Positions 18,726 to 28,161 are shown, numbered from the stretch's first letter. The stretch is DNA of 64,000 bases from Planctomycetaceae bacterium (GCA_041398825.1 JAWKTX010000011.1:186001-250000); one strand, 5' to 3'. Translations and numbers: made by a program. The notes: generated by a model not told the origin, from the letters alone.

Positions 18726-18830
18726 CTTACCGGCCCGTTGAAAAACGGGGCTGGATCGAGCAGGAGACCTGAAACACGCCGGTTGACAGCCGTGCAGCGT
18801 GCCTGTACCGATTTTTCAACGGACAGTTAG
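18722..18830 (+). mobile_element. Palindromic MITE-like element, copy 1 (TTAG duplication)
   Basis: A 101-bp body (18726-18826) flanked by TTAG at both ends (18722-18725 and 18827-18830). It has inverted ends of about 20 bp containing GTTGAAAAACGGG on the left and TTTTTCAACGGACAG on the right. It encodes nothing. The left TTAG contains the TAG stop codon of glgB. It has the same orientation as copy 2 and is the most diverged of the three copies. Confidence 0.85.
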
Positions 18831-19081
18831 CCGCGTCGTTCGATCGACACGTCGGATGCAACAGTTTCGGAACTGGCCCAATGGTCAGAAGCACCGCAAG
18901 TCCGATGTGCGACAATTTGAACTGAAGCCTCCGCGGTCTATCATCGCACCAGGCATGACGTCAAAGGACGATTCCAGGGGATGCGTGCGTTTCTGCGACG
19001 CCAGACATTGCAACAGCGCTGGCAGTCTTCATACTGCCAGCAGAACATAGTTCCGTGATTCACAAGAGAAAAGGTCAGGAT

Positions 19082-19594
19082 ATGAGTAACGTTCGCTCGG
19101 GTGCCGTCACCCTTAAAGGAAACCCTGTCGATCTGGCTGGAAGTGCCCTGAGTGCAGGGTCCGCTGCACCGGAGTTTTCACTTCAGGATAATGGCCTGTC
19201 AGAAGTCACTCTGGCACAGAGCGGTGGAAAGACACGCATCATTGCCACCGTGCCATCGCTCGATACGGCCGTGTGCCACGCGGAAACCAAGAAATTCAAC
19301 GATCAGGCAGCAAGCCTTCCCAATGTCGAAGTGCTGGTGGTCAGCATGGACTTGCCGTTCGGCCAGAAGCGATGGTGCGGTGCTGAAGGCGTATCCAACA
19401 TCAAGACCCTGTCGGCCCACCGCTGCACAAAGTTTGGCGAAGACTACGGGGTACTCATCAAAGGTGGCCCGCTCGACAGATGCCTCGCTCGTGCTATTTT
19501 TGTAATCGATGCTGACGGCAATCTTAAGCACGTCGAATACGTCAGCGAAATTGCTGAACATCCGAATTATGATGCCGCTCTGGCAGCCTGCTGA
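19082..19594 (+). CDS. tpx: Thiol peroxidase (atypical 2-Cys peroxiredoxin)
   Basis: 170 residues from the ATG at 19082, which has a GGTCAGGA ribosome site. The peroxidatic Cys65 sits in PSLDTAVCHAETKKFN and the resolving Cys99 in RWCGAEGV. The 34-residue spacing equals that of E. coli Tpx (Cys61/Cys95). It reduces hydroperoxides using thioredoxin. It is a single gene with its own terminator. Confidence 0.94.
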   Translation: MSNVRSGAVTLKGNPVDLAGSALSAGSAAPEFSLQDNGLSEVTLAQSGGKTRIIATVPSLDTAVCHAETKKFNDQAASLPNVEVLVVSMDLPFGQKRWCGAEGVSNIKTLSAHRCTKFGEDYGVLIKGGPLDRCLARAIFVIDADGNLKHVEYVSEIAEHPNYDAALAAC

Positions 19595-19639
19595 AAAGCA
19601 ATTGCCGTTAAAGTCGCATCCCTGTACGTGAAAAAATAC

Positions 19640-19673
19640 AGCCCGATCTCAGCCTGAGATCGGGCTGATTTTT
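19640..19673 (+). terminator. Rho-independent terminator after tpx
   Basis: A 12-bp perfect GC-rich stem (19640-19651 with 19655-19666) has a 3-base loop and is followed by GATTTTT. It lies 46 bases after the tpx stop. Confidence 0.85.
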
Positions 19674-19740
19674 GAAATGGCGGAAACTCACGCGAACAGC
19701 GAGCATGCTGGAATTCGCATTGAGGAAAGGACCTCTGTCG

Positions 19741-20994
19741 ATGTCCGAAACACTCTACAGAATCGCCTCTTCTGCCTGGGGAACGTGGCTGGAGCTCGCG
19801 CCCTGGCTGTGCGTTGGATTGATCTTTGCCGGGCTGATGAAAGCCCTGTTTCCGAACCACCTTGTGCGAAGGTGGCTTGGGGGTTCAGGCATCGTGACGA
19901 CGATTAAGGCCGCATTGATCGGGACACCACTCCCACTCTGTTCCTGCAGCGTGCTGCCAGCTGCCATCCAGCTCCATCGATCCGGCGCATCAAAAAGTTC
20001 CACCATCGCCTTCCTGATCGCTACACCGGAGAACGGAGCCGACTCACTTTCCATGTCGTGGGGACTGCTGGGACCGGCGATGACACTGGTCCGACTCGCG
20101 AGTGCACTGATCAGCTCCGTCACTGCCGGACTACTCTGCAGTATCCTGGACAAGAGCGAATCATCAGAGGTATCAGCGTCTGAGCTGTCAGGACAATCAA
20201 ATCAGGAGGTGCCAGAGGCTGGAGCGTGCTGTCATTCGGAACTCCCGACAGACAAAACTCAGGAAAAGGTACTGCAACCGACTTCCATTCCCGGCACCGG
20301 TTTACTGGCGATCATTGAACCTCCGGCAATCCCGAACAGGGTTCTCCATGCGAACGAATCCCAACTCACCGCGACAGATCACACCGCAGCCCCGGTCAGT
20401 AAGTCCTGCTGTGCTACCCAACCCGTGGAAGACCACAGTGGGGTTCTGTCCGCCACGCTTGCCGGAATTCGGTACGCCTTCGATCGCCTTCTTTCGGACA
20501 TCGCCCACTGGGTATTCATTGGCGTGCTGACTGCAGCCATTGTTCAGGAACTGGTTCCTGCGAATGCATTTTCAACCTGGGGCAGTGGTCCATGGACAAT
20601 GCTTGCCGTGCTTGCCATCAGCGTTCCCACTTATGTCTGTGCAACGGCTTCTACTCCGATCGGTGCTGCCATGCTGGGCGCAGGGTTGAGCCCCGGAACC
20701 GTTCTTGTTTTCCTGCTGGCTGGTCCGGCAAGTAATTTTTCAAGTGCGGGAATCGTTCGGCGGGAACTCGGTCAACGATCCATGCTGGCCTACCTGTTCG
20801 GTGTGATCGGTATCACGCTGGCACTTGGACTGACCGTCGACTGGGCATTCCCCGGGCTTGGCAATCAGGCTCGGCAGCATGTCCACACTCACGAATCATT
20901 TATCCCGCACTGGATCGCTGTTCCCATCGCGGCCGTACTGGGCATGCGAATGATCTGGGCAATTGTGATTCGTCAATTTCGTTCCATGGGATGA
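19741..20994 (+). CDS. Permease of the ArsP_1 / SO_0444 Cu-Zn efflux type
   Basis: 417 residues from the ATG at 19741 (MSETLYRIASSAWG), preceded by GAGGAAAGG. The N-terminal permease half has the family motif LPLCSCSVLPAAIQLHR, then FLIATPENGADS. The C-terminal half repeats the fold (PTYVCATASTPIGAAMLGAGLSPG). Between them is a hydrophilic loop of about 130 residues with Cys/His clusters (GACCHSELP, SKSCCATQPVEDH), suited to binding soft metals. Relatives are predicted exporters of copper, zinc or arsenic species. No ArsR-type regulator is adjacent. Confidence 0.83.
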   Translation: MSETLYRIASSAWGTWLELAPWLCVGLIFAGLMKALFPNHLVRRWLGGSGIVTTIKAALIGTPLPLCSCSVLPAAIQLHRSGASKSSTIAFLIATPENGADSLSMSWGLLGPAMTLVRLASALISSVTAGLLCSILDKSESSEVSASELSGQSNQEVPEAGACCHSELPTDKTQEKVLQPTSIPGTGLLAIIEPPAIPNRVLHANESQLTATDHTAAPVSKSCCATQPVEDHSGVLSATLAGIRYAFDRLLSDIAHWVFIGVLTAAIVQELVPANAFSTWGSGPWTMLAVLAISVPTYVCATASTPIGAAMLGAGLSPGTVLVFLLAGPASNFSSAGIVRRELGQRSMLAYLFGVIGITLALGLTVDWAFPGLGNQARQHVHTHESFIPHWIAVPIAAVLGMRMIWAIVIRQFRSMG

Positions 20995-21015
20995 ATCGCG
21001 GATCTGCAATCCCCC

Positions 21016-21732
21016 TCAGACAGTCAGTAACTTTTTCATTTCACGAACGGCTCTTTCGAGACCGACCATCATGGCATGCGACACAATGGAATGCCCGATG
21101 TTCAGTTCATGAAGGCCGTTGATTTCGGCAATTCTCCGTACATTGCGATACGTCAAACCGTGCCCCATGTTCAGCAATAGCCCCTGCGCCAGAGCGAATT
21201 GCCCCGCTTCCACCAGTTTGTCAAACTCATCATCCTGCTCTGCAATCGTCCTTGCTTCGGCATAGGCACCGGTATGCAGCTCCACGGCACGCACGCCCAG
21301 TTGAGCGGCGAGTTCCACCTGAGTGACATCCGGATCGATGAACAAACTGGTTTCAATCCCGGCATCATGCAATCGTAGAATGCAGTTCTCGATTCGAACA
21401 CGATTCGCGCGAACGTCGAGGCCGCCCTCCGTCGTAATCTCCTCGCGTTTTTCCGGCACCAGCGTCGCCTGCTCTGGCCGAACCTCCACTGCAATATCTG
21501 TAATTTCCTCAGACACAGCCATTTCCAGATTCAGCTTCACACGAAGCATCTGGCGAATGACGCGTACATCACGATCCTGGATATGTCTGCGGTCTTCCCT
21601 TAAATGAAGCGTGATCCCGTCCGCGCCTCCCATTTCTGCCAGCACTGCCGCATGAACGGGATCCGGTTCGTTGGTTCTCCGGGCCTGCCGGACAGTCGCA
21701 ACGTGATCAATGTTAACGCCAAGTAATGGCAT
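21016..21732 (-). CDS. pdxJ: Pyridoxine 5'-phosphate synthase
   Basis: 238 residues from the ATG at 21732 (MPLLGVNIDHVATVRQAR), which matches the family N-terminus; the frame extends to 21783. Signatures are DPVHAA, GADGITLHLREDRRHI, NLEMAV, VTLVPEKR-like ATLVPEKREEITTEGG, VELHTGAYA, and NIGHSIVSHAM near the end. It condenses 1-deoxyxylulose 5-phosphate with 3-amino-2-oxopropyl phosphate to make pyridoxine 5'-phosphate. It is convergent with the permease, 21 bases apart. Confidence 0.95.
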   Translation of the reverse strand: MPLLGVNIDHVATVRQARRTNEPDPVHAAVLAEMGGADGITLHLREDRRHIQDRDVRVIRQMLRVKLNLEMAVSEEITDIAVEVRPEQATLVPEKREEITTEGGLDVRANRVRIENCILRLHDAGIETSLFIDPDVTQVELAAQLGVRAVELHTGAYAEARTIAEQDDEFDKLVEAGQFALAQGLLLNMGHGLTYRNVRRIAEINGLHELNIGHSIVSHAMMVGLERAVREMKKLLTV

Positions 21733-21858
21733 AGTAGTCCATACTCCAATGTCGAGCTTTCGCTCGGATGCAACAACTGGCAAGGGCGATCGTCAAAGCG
21801 AACCGTTCAGAAGTTCGCGAGTGCGTCAACCCATGCGGGACGGAAACCGACTCACCGG

Positions 21859-22449
21859 CTATCCGGCAGAAACACCGGTGAAGTAATCGGGCTCCTGGCC
21901 CGCAATCCATTTGATGTTACATCCGATACTCGGCATTTGATCATACGACACTCTCCCCCCGGACAGAACTGCCTCACAAGCTGCCCGGAGATCAGCGCCA
22001 TCGACGGGAAGACCATTGCCAGGCCGGCTGGAATCGAATTGACCGCGATAAACGAGCGCATGGTCGCTATCAAACAGAAAAAAGTCCGGCGTACATGCCG
22101 CTCGGTAAGCCTTCGCGGCAGCTTGATCCCCATCAAACAGGTAAGGGAATGTGTAGCCGGCCTGCGCGGCCTCTTCCTTCATCTTCTCCGGGCCATCCTG
22201 CGGATAAGCTGCGACATCGTTGCTGCTTATTCCGACAACGGCGAGCCCTCGAGCCAGAAACTCGTCGGTGAACGTTTTCAGGGCGGAGCGAAGGTGGACA
22301 ACGAAAGGACAGTGGTTGCACATAAAGATTACGAGCAATGGCTTCCCGACAAACTGGGAACGAGTGACTGTTGCGCCATCAACGTTTATCAGAGAAAAGT
22401 CTGGAGCAATCGTCCCCAGTGGAAGCATTGTTGAAGCGGTTTTGACCAT
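21859..22449 (-). CDS. Thioredoxin-like peroxiredoxin-family protein (CNHC)
   Basis: 196 residues. The AhpC/TSA-like fold begins with LGTIAPDFSLINVDG. A CxxC motif lies in IFMCNHCPFV (about residues 44-47), then GISSNDVAAYPQD, PDFFLFDSDHALVYRGQFD and a Cys in SIGCNIKW near the C-terminus. Proteins with MCNHCPFV are widespread thioredoxin-family members, probably thiol-disulfide reductases or peroxidases in the cytoplasm, since no signal peptide is present. Exact role unknown. Confidence 0.82.
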   Translation of the reverse strand: MVKTASTMLPLGTIAPDFSLINVDGATVTRSQFVGKPLLVIFMCNHCPFVVHLRSALKTFTDEFLARGLAVVGISSNDVAAYPQDGPEKMKEEAAQAGYTFPYLFDGDQAAAKAYRAACTPDFFLFDSDHALVYRGQFDSSRPGNGLPVDGADLRAACEAVLSGGRVSYDQMPSIGCNIKWIAGQEPDYFTGVSAG

Positions 22450-22604
22450 AGCTGCAATTCCCTTATTCCAAATATCATTCGAATCGACATCAAATCAGAG
22501 TCCTGACGACTCCCTGATCATCCCCGGTCTTTTCAAGGCAGGGGCGGAGCATCTGGTGGACCTTTCGTATGCCCCCTGCAGGCTCAATCGCACCCAGCCC
22601 CAAA

Positions 22605-23132
22605 CTACACTGGTCTCGCGGCCTGAATCTTGTTGATGAGTGGAGTGATGATCTCGGGAGGAACAAAATCCTGCAACCGCTGCCGAGCCTGGGATCCCGC
22701 CATTCCTGCAATCTGCTTGATCAGTGAACTTGAAATGTGGGCGAATCGATCACCGGACATCAGAAAGACGGATTCAATACCCTCATCGAGAACCCGATTC
22801 GTCAGCGACATCGTGAATTCGGCGTCGATATCCGTCAGGGTCCGCACGCCCCGTAGCAGAATCCGACTACCACACTGCCGCACAAACTCCACCGCAAGGC
22901 CATCGAATGTACTCACCTCAACATTCGAAAAGTCCGCCAGTGCGGCCTGACAGAGGTCCACTCGCTCCAGAGGAGTAAACAAGGTCCTTTTGTCCGGATT
23001 CGTTCCAATCCCAACGGTGACTCTTTCGAAAACACTTGCGGCCCGTCTGACGATATCGAGGTGCCCCAGCGTCAGGGGGTCAAAACTTCCGACATACACA
23101 GCGTGCGATGCGTTCCCCTGAGTTGCAGACAT
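22605..23132 (-). CDS. coaD: Phosphopantetheine adenylyltransferase
   Basis: 175 residues, slightly longer than the usual 160. It has the nucleotidyltransferase motif YVGSFDPLTLGHLDIV, then ILLRGVRTLTDIDAEF, SVFLMSGDRFAHISSSLIKQIA, all diagnostic of CoaD. It adenylates 4'-phosphopantetheine in the penultimate step of coenzyme A synthesis. The ATG at 23132 has a GGGGA site upstream on the minus strand. Confidence 0.95.
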   Translation of the reverse strand: MSATQGNASHAVYVGSFDPLTLGHLDIVRRAASVFERVTVGIGTNPDKRTLFTPLERVDLCQAALADFSNVEVSTFDGLAVEFVRQCGSRILLRGVRTLTDIDAEFTMSLTNRVLDEGIESVFLMSGDRFAHISSSLIKQIAGMAGSQARQRLQDFVPPEIITPLINKIQAARPV

Positions 23133-23510
23133 TCTCAGTTCCCCTGTATCTCAGCTCGGATGAATGAATTCAGAAAGCTCACATGCCATCAGTACATCTT
23201 TCTGATGGCTTATGCCAGCGCGCACTTTAACCGGGCGCTCGTGGAAAGTGCAGCCAGTCATGTGCAGCCCCTTTCTGCCATTCCTGCAGCCAGACCAGAT
23301 GACGCAGCAATTGCCGCCATCTTCACATCCAACACAACCTGTTCTGTCAAAAGACGTTACAGCCAGAACTGAAACACATTCAGGCCCAATCAAAACCTAC
23401 GGATCATTGGAACATCATGTGCAGGCGGTTGATTCATCCATTGATAATTGACAACAAACGCAAGAGTTCATCCAAAGATATTCGCTCACCTGCACGCAGG
23501 ACACAGATTG
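23133..23510. other. Intergenic region between coaD and the hsp20 pair
   Basis: 378 bases between divergent genes. I looked for a CIRCE-type heat-shock inverted repeat and saw none. Small open frames here have no family features. Confidence 0.4.
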
Positions 23511-23951
23511 ATGGCCGTGTTTCGCTGGGGACACAATTGGGATCCATTCCGGGATCTCGAACGAGAAATGGACCGACTCCTTCAGGGCGTGAGCCTGACG
23601 CTGCACGGCGTCCGTTTCGGGCGAAGGTTTCCGCAGCTGAATCTGATGGATGTCGGTGACTCCTACATTGTGACAGCTGAAATTCCAGGCGTTGACCCTC
23701 AGGATCTGGACATTACCACCGCATCAGGAGTGCTGACGATCCGTGGGACCCGAGTCCCGCCGGAAGAGGCCAGAGAGGAATCCTTTCGTCGGCAGGAGAG
23801 ATTTCAGGGGCCGTGGCAACGTGCCATCCAGCTGCCTGAGCGAGTTGACGAAGATCAGATGGCGGCAGAATACTCTGCCGGCATTCTCCGGATAACCCTT
23901 CCCAAAGCGCCATCCGCAATGCCTCGCCAAATCAAGGTCACTGAAGAATGA
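23511..23951 (+). CDS. Small heat-shock protein (Hsp20/alpha-crystallin), first of pair
   Basis: 146 residues from the ATG at 23511 (MAVFRWGHNWDPFRDLEREMDRLL), which has the typical N-terminal WDPF/REMDRL pattern; the frame extends to 23448. The alpha-crystallin domain contains YIVTAEIPGVDPQDLDI, VLTIRGTR, FQGPWQRAIQLPERVD and AGILRITLPKA. It is an ATP-independent holdase. Its stop overlaps the start of the second hsp20 gene (ATGA), so the pair is translationally coupled. Confidence 0.9.
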   Translation: MAVFRWGHNWDPFRDLEREMDRLLQGVSLTLHGVRFGRRFPQLNLMDVGDSYIVTAEIPGVDPQDLDITTASGVLTIRGTRVPPEEAREESFRRQERFQGPWQRAIQLPERVDEDQMAAEYSAGILRITLPKAPSAMPRQIKVTEE

Positions 23952-24361
23952 GCGAGTTTCTACCAATTCCTTCAGATTCCAGTCTTCCGGATCAGGAGCA
24001 GTCAGGGCAACCTGAGTCGAACGAACGCCCCCAACTGCTCTTTAATCCTCCGATCGACATCTACGAAACCGCTGACGGACTCGTTCTTTATGCTGACCTG
24101 CCCGGGGTGACCGCCGACGATCTCGAACTTCAGGTGCAGGACAACCGGTTGACTCTGTTCGGCCGCGTGAAGCGAAAAAATCCGGACAATGCAGTCCTGC
24201 TGCATCAGGAGTACGAAATTGGCGATTTCGTCCGATCCTTCATCCTGAGCGACCATGTTGATCACGAACGCATTCATGCCAAACTGAACCATGGCGTGCT
24301 CCGCGTCGAGCTTCCCCGTGCCGAAAGAGCGCGGCCACGAAAGATCGAAGTGTCTTCCTGA
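23948..24361 (+). CDS. Small heat-shock protein (Hsp20/alpha-crystallin), second of pair
   Basis: 137 residues, starting in the ATGA overlap with the first gene. The domain shows PPIDIYETADGLVLYADLPG, NRLTLFGRV, EYEIGDFVRSFILSDHVD and HGVLRVELPRAE. It differs clearly from the first copy, so the two may form mixed oligomers. Paired small heat-shock proteins are common in planctomycetes and other bacteria. Confidence 0.9.
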   Translation: MSEFLPIPSDSSLPDQEQSGQPESNERPQLLFNPPIDIYETADGLVLYADLPGVTADDLELQVQDNRLTLFGRVKRKNPDNAVLLHQEYEIGDFVRSFILSDHVDHERIHAKLNHGVLRVELPRAERARPRKIEVSS

Positions 24362-24725
24362 GAAGCAGTTACGGCGACTATCGACACAAAACACATCCTT
24401 GTTTTGGCCTTCCGGCAAAACGACTGTCACGGGGCTCCTGGGGCACTTTCCCATTCGCACACACGCGAAATGTTCCCGAATGCAACGGATTGTAACGATT
24501 CAACGCAAGCAGTTTGCCGACAACGCGTTATGAAGATCGGGACTGACGGACGTTCGATTCCGGTCGGCTGGACTTTGACAAAGCTGTCAAATAACATGCC
24601 CTGTTCTGTCGGGATTCGCAAAGGATCGTCATCAAGGTGCTGACGAACGAGCCCGCGTACTCTGTTTTTTGGGTAACCAGCACTGGCAATAGCCAGAGTT
24701 TGGATACATTCAGGCGGTTTCCAGA
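24362..24725. other. Leader region upstream of rpsA
   Basis: 364 bases between hsp20 and rpsA. It presumably holds the rpsA promoter and a leader. I could not identify a terminator after hsp20, a conserved leader RNA or a clear promoter pair. Confidence 0.4.
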
Positions 24726-26528
24726 ATGGTCGATCGACATCTCCTCCGAGAATTTTCCGTTGAAGACAGCGAACTCGACGCGCTGATGGCAGCGTCGTTC
24801 CCCGAACTTTCTACCGATGAAGACGCAATTCATGGCGTCTACGATGACAAGGCTCAGGCCTACGGCATTAACGAAATCCTGACGGGAACCATCGTTCGCG
24901 TCGATAACGAAGAAGTCGTCGTTGACATCGGTTACAAGAGTGAAGGTGTCGTTCAGCGCGAAGAATGGGAAGAGGAAGATCCCGAGCCAGTCGTCGGCGA
25001 GCAAATTGAAGTTCTGCTGGAAGAATTTGAAGACTCGATCGGCCTGATCGTCCTGTCCATGCGGAAAGCCAAGCGCATCCGCGAATGGGAAACAATCATC
25101 CAGACGCATGCCGAAGGCGACATCGTCAAAGGCACGGTCATTCGCAAGATCAAGGGTGGTCTTCTCATCAATATCGGCGTCAATGTCTTCCTGCCAGCAA
25201 GCCAGGTTGACATTCGTCGCCCATCCGATATCGCTGACTACATTGGTCAGGAAATCGAATGCATGATTCTGAAGATCGACGAAGCTCGTCGAAATATTGT
25301 CGTTTCTCGCCGTCGCCTGATCGAAGAAGAACGCGAGAAAATGAAGAAGGCCCTCCTGTCCGATCTGGAGGTCGGTCAGACTCGCACGGGTACCGTCAAG
25401 AACATCGCCGACTTTGGTGCATTCGTCGATCTCGGCGGTATTGACGGGCTGTTGCACATTACCGACATGAGTTGGGGACGAATTAGCCACCCAACGGAAA
25501 TGGTCAAGATCGATGACGAAATCGAAGTCATGGTCCTGAACATTGATTATGAAAAAGAAAAGATCGCACTGGGGCTGAAGCAAAAATCTGCAAGCCCATG
25601 GGCAAACATTGGCGACAAATATCCTGTCAACACCAAGGTATCTGGCGAAGTCGTCAACGTGCTTTCCTACGGTGCCTTCGTGAAACTGGAAGATGGCATT
25701 GAGGGTCTTGTTCACATCAGCGAAATGTCATGGACACGCCGTGTGAACCATCCAAGTGAGCTGGTTGCCATCGGTGACAAAGTGGAAGTCATGGTCCTGG
25801 GGATCAATCAGGACAAGCAGGAAATCTCGCTGGGTATGAAGCAAACCCAGCCAAACCCATGGGACGAAGTTGCCGCAAAGTACCCACCAGGCAGCCTGGT
25901 CAAAGGCACCGTTCGCAACCTCACCAACTACGGTGCGTTTGTTGAACTGCAGGAAGGCGTCGACGGACTTCTGCACATCAGCGACATGTCCTGGACCCGC
26001 AAGGTGTCGCATGCCAATGAGATGCTGAAGAAAGGCGACGTGCTGGAGTGTCAGATTCTTTCGGTCGATGAAGATCGGCGACGTATCGCTCTCGGACTGA
26101 AGCAACTGACAGAAGACCCATGGGAAACACGCATTCCCGAAAAATACGCCCCCGGCAGCCTTGTCACGGGCAAAGTCACGAAGATTACCAACTTCGGAGT
26201 CTTTGTTCAGCTGGAAGATGAACTCGAAGGCCTGCTCCACGTTTCCGAACTCGCCGATCACAAGGTCGACCATCCGGAAAACCTGGTCAGTGTCGGCGAA
26301 GATATCGAAGTGCGTATCCTGCGAGTAGATACAGCTGACCGTAAGATTGGGCTGAGCCGACGATCTGAAGCAGAAAAGGCTGAAGACGATGCCACCGGAA
26401 CTGGCGAAGACGCTTCATCGGAAACAGCCGGTGGTGCAGCTAAGCCGCGTGAAGAACTGAAGGGGGGCATGGGTTCCTCTTCAGGACCACTGTTCAGCCT
26501 GGGCGGCGGGCAGCCTGAAGAAGAATAG
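24726..26528 (+). CDS. rpsA: 30S ribosomal protein S1
   Basis: 600 residues with six S1 RNA-binding repeats. The first two (LTGTIVRVDNEEVVVDIGYKSEG and VKGTVIRKIKGGLLINIGVNVF) are the ribosome-binding type. The following four carry the classical GAFVxLxxGxxGLxHISxMSW pattern. The C-terminal 55 residues are acidic and Gly-rich. S1 recruits mRNA to the 30S subunit. Strong codon bias leaves long open frames on the opposite strand; these are shadows. Confidence 0.95.
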   Translation: MVDRHLLREFSVEDSELDALMAASFPELSTDEDAIHGVYDDKAQAYGINEILTGTIVRVDNEEVVVDIGYKSEGVVQREEWEEEDPEPVVGEQIEVLLEEFEDSIGLIVLSMRKAKRIREWETIIQTHAEGDIVKGTVIRKIKGGLLINIGVNVFLPASQVDIRRPSDIADYIGQEIECMILKIDEARRNIVVSRRRLIEEEREKMKKALLSDLEVGQTRTGTVKNIADFGAFVDLGGIDGLLHITDMSWGRISHPTEMVKIDDEIEVMVLNIDYEKEKIALGLKQKSASPWANIGDKYPVNTKVSGEVVNVLSYGAFVKLEDGIEGLVHISEMSWTRRVNHPSELVAIGDKVEVMVLGINQDKQEISLGMKQTQPNPWDEVAAKYPPGSLVKGTVRNLTNYGAFVELQEGVDGLLHISDMSWTRKVSHANEMLKKGDVLECQILSVDEDRRRIALGLKQLTEDPWETRIPEKYAPGSLVTGKVTKITNFGVFVQLEDELEGLLHVSELADHKVDHPENLVSVGEDIEVRILRVDTADRKIGLSRRSEAEKAEDDATGTGEDASSETAGGAAKPREELKGGMGSSSGPLFSLGGGQPEEE

Positions 26529-26567
26529 GTTTCACGTCAGCTGACGGAAAACCATTGGTTTCGCAAG

Positions 26568-26600
26568 AGCCTTTACCCTCCACGGGGTAAAGGCTTTTTT
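26568..26600 (+). terminator. Rho-independent terminator after rpsA
   Basis: An 11-bp stem (26568-26578 with 26585-26595) with a 6-base loop is followed by TTTTTT. It lies 40 bases after the rpsA stop. Confidence 0.88.
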
Positions 26601-26922
26601 ATTTGATTCGAGCGAAAAAACGTCACTATTCGACGGATGTCCAGCACTGATACCTGCCACCAATTGACAGCCGAACAGTCACTACCGACTTCGCAACCGT
26701 CACAATCCATTCCTACCACCCTTACTGGTTTCTCCTTGGGAGAAGTTGCCAAGGGTAATCACCTGCAGCTTTGCAAATCAGCAGTTGCGACACATGTTTC
26801 CTTTGCACACCGAGTGAGCTCGATCGTCTGCGATTCGCGGCAACATCGGTATTCAAAAGTGAACACCTCCAATGAAGCAACACTGTTCGCGTCTTGCTTC
26901 ATTTCCAAGCAATGGATCGATC
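26601..26922. other. Intergenic region upstream of the HlyD-like gene
   Basis: 322 bases after the rpsA terminator. It probably contains the promoter of the exopolysaccharide-type locus. Two short frames run through it without family features. An in-frame ATG at 26872 is an alternative start for the next gene. Confidence 0.4.
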
Positions 26923-28161
26923 ATGAACGGCCCGTCCAATTCAACCGCATTCAATCATGAATACGCAGGACAAGTCGGAGCAGCGGAACGTGCCGCGTTT
27001 CGCTTCCACCATCGTACCGACTCACCTCAGGCAGCCACCAACCAGGTCGAAGGTTCCGGCCGTCCCCCCGAAGAGTCCGAATCTGCGGCCCTCAAACCAA
27101 CACTGCAACGCCCGCGAGGTCGAATGCTAATCGCCATTCTTATGCTCGCGGCCTGTGCATCGGGTGTCCTGACAGTCTGGGACAATCTCTTTCGCTACAA
27201 GGCCTACGGTGTTGTCACCGGAAGAATCATTGACGTCGCGACTCCCATCGATGGTATTCTTGAATCTGTCCATGTGCGAGAGGGACAGGTCGTCCACCAG
27301 AATACATTGCTGGCAAAAGTCTCAGACCTTGAATACGAACAGAAACTCGAACGCATTGCTGATGAACTCAGAATCGTCGAAGCCACTCTGACGGCCGAGA
27401 TGGCTCGAATCAAATGGCAGTCTCATGTCGACGAAACCGAAATGACTCGCGCCATTGCGGAGTTTCATGAAGCAACAGGCACGATCCACAAGGAACATGG
27501 CACCCTTGAGATTCTGCGTGATCAGCTCGAACGGACACGGATCGAACGAGAACAGCGTGCCACAACGGCTTCGGACTTGATCGAAAAAACAATTGAAGAG
27601 CGATCGCACGCCGAGAAACTCGAATCACTCCACGAATCACTCACGGTGCTGAAGGAACGAGCACAACGTGCGGAAGAGACGCCACGTCTTGGTACGGAGC
27701 AAATTGAACCAATTTCTGCCAAAGCAGATTCATTGCTCAATGAAATCGATCGGATCAGAGAGTGGATGGCGCAGGGAATGCTCAAGGCACCGGTCAATGG
27801 CATAGTACTTCGTCGCCATCATCCAGCCGGTGAATGTATCAAATCTCATGAGCAAATCTTCTCCGTGCTCGAAGAGGGCACGGTCGAGATCGAACTCTTC
27901 GTACATCAGGACATTTCCGACACATTCGAAGTCGGAGATCGAGTCAACCTGAACATCGAACCCTTCAAGTCCCCGGTGGAGTGCGAAGTCATTGCGATCG
28001 GAAGCGAACATCGGCGTCCACCAGAACACATTGAGATCTTCTATCGATCAAACGTCCGGCTGCTGCCCGTGAAACTCAGACCAACGGGTCCTGAAGCAAA
28101 CGACGCGAGACTCCGTATCGGTGCAGTCGCAAGACTTCCTCATATCGGAGCACGCGGCTAG
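26923..28161 (+). CDS. HlyD-family membrane fusion protein
   Basis: About 412 residues from ATG 26923 (GGA nearby); ATG 26872 would add 17. A hydrophilic N-terminal tail precedes one membrane segment (MLIAILMLAACASGVLTVW). Next comes a biotinyl-lipoyl half (GRIIDVATPIDGILESVHVREGQVV), a coiled coil of about 150 residues, the second half (MLKAPVNGIVLRRHHPAGECI) and a beta-barrel region. Such proteins pair with exporters or, as in Alg44, with polysaccharide synthases. I see no PilZ domain. The downstream receiver, GGDEF and glycosyltransferase genes favour a polysaccharide role, which is inference. The stop codon carries a palindromic element insertion. Confidence 0.82.
   Translation: MNGPSNSTAFNHEYAGQVGAAERAAFRFHHRTDSPQAATNQVEGSGRPPEESESAALKPTLQRPRGRMLIAILMLAACASGVLTVWDNLFRYKAYGVVTGRIIDVATPIDGILESVHVREGQVVHQNTLLAKVSDLEYEQKLERIADELRIVEATLTAEMARIKWQSHVDETEMTRAIAEFHEATGTIHKEHGTLEILRDQLERTRIEREQRATTASDLIEKTIEERSHAEKLESLHESLTVLKERAQRAEETPRLGTEQIEPISAKADSLLNEIDRIREWMAQGMLKAPVNGIVLRRHHPAGECIKSHEQIFSVLEEGTVEIELFVHQDISDTFEVGDRVNLNIEPFKSPVECEVIAIGSEHRRPPEHIEIFYRSNVRLLPVKLRPTGPEANDARLRIGAVARLPHIGARG

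Noticed and set aside
23133..23510. CIRCE heat-shock operator before the hsp20 pair
   Set aside because: No TTAGCACTC-type inverted repeat is found.
24528..25715. 395-codon open frame on the minus strand
   Set aside because: It lies entirely opposite rpsA and mirrors the repeats of the S1 domains; a by-product of codon bias.
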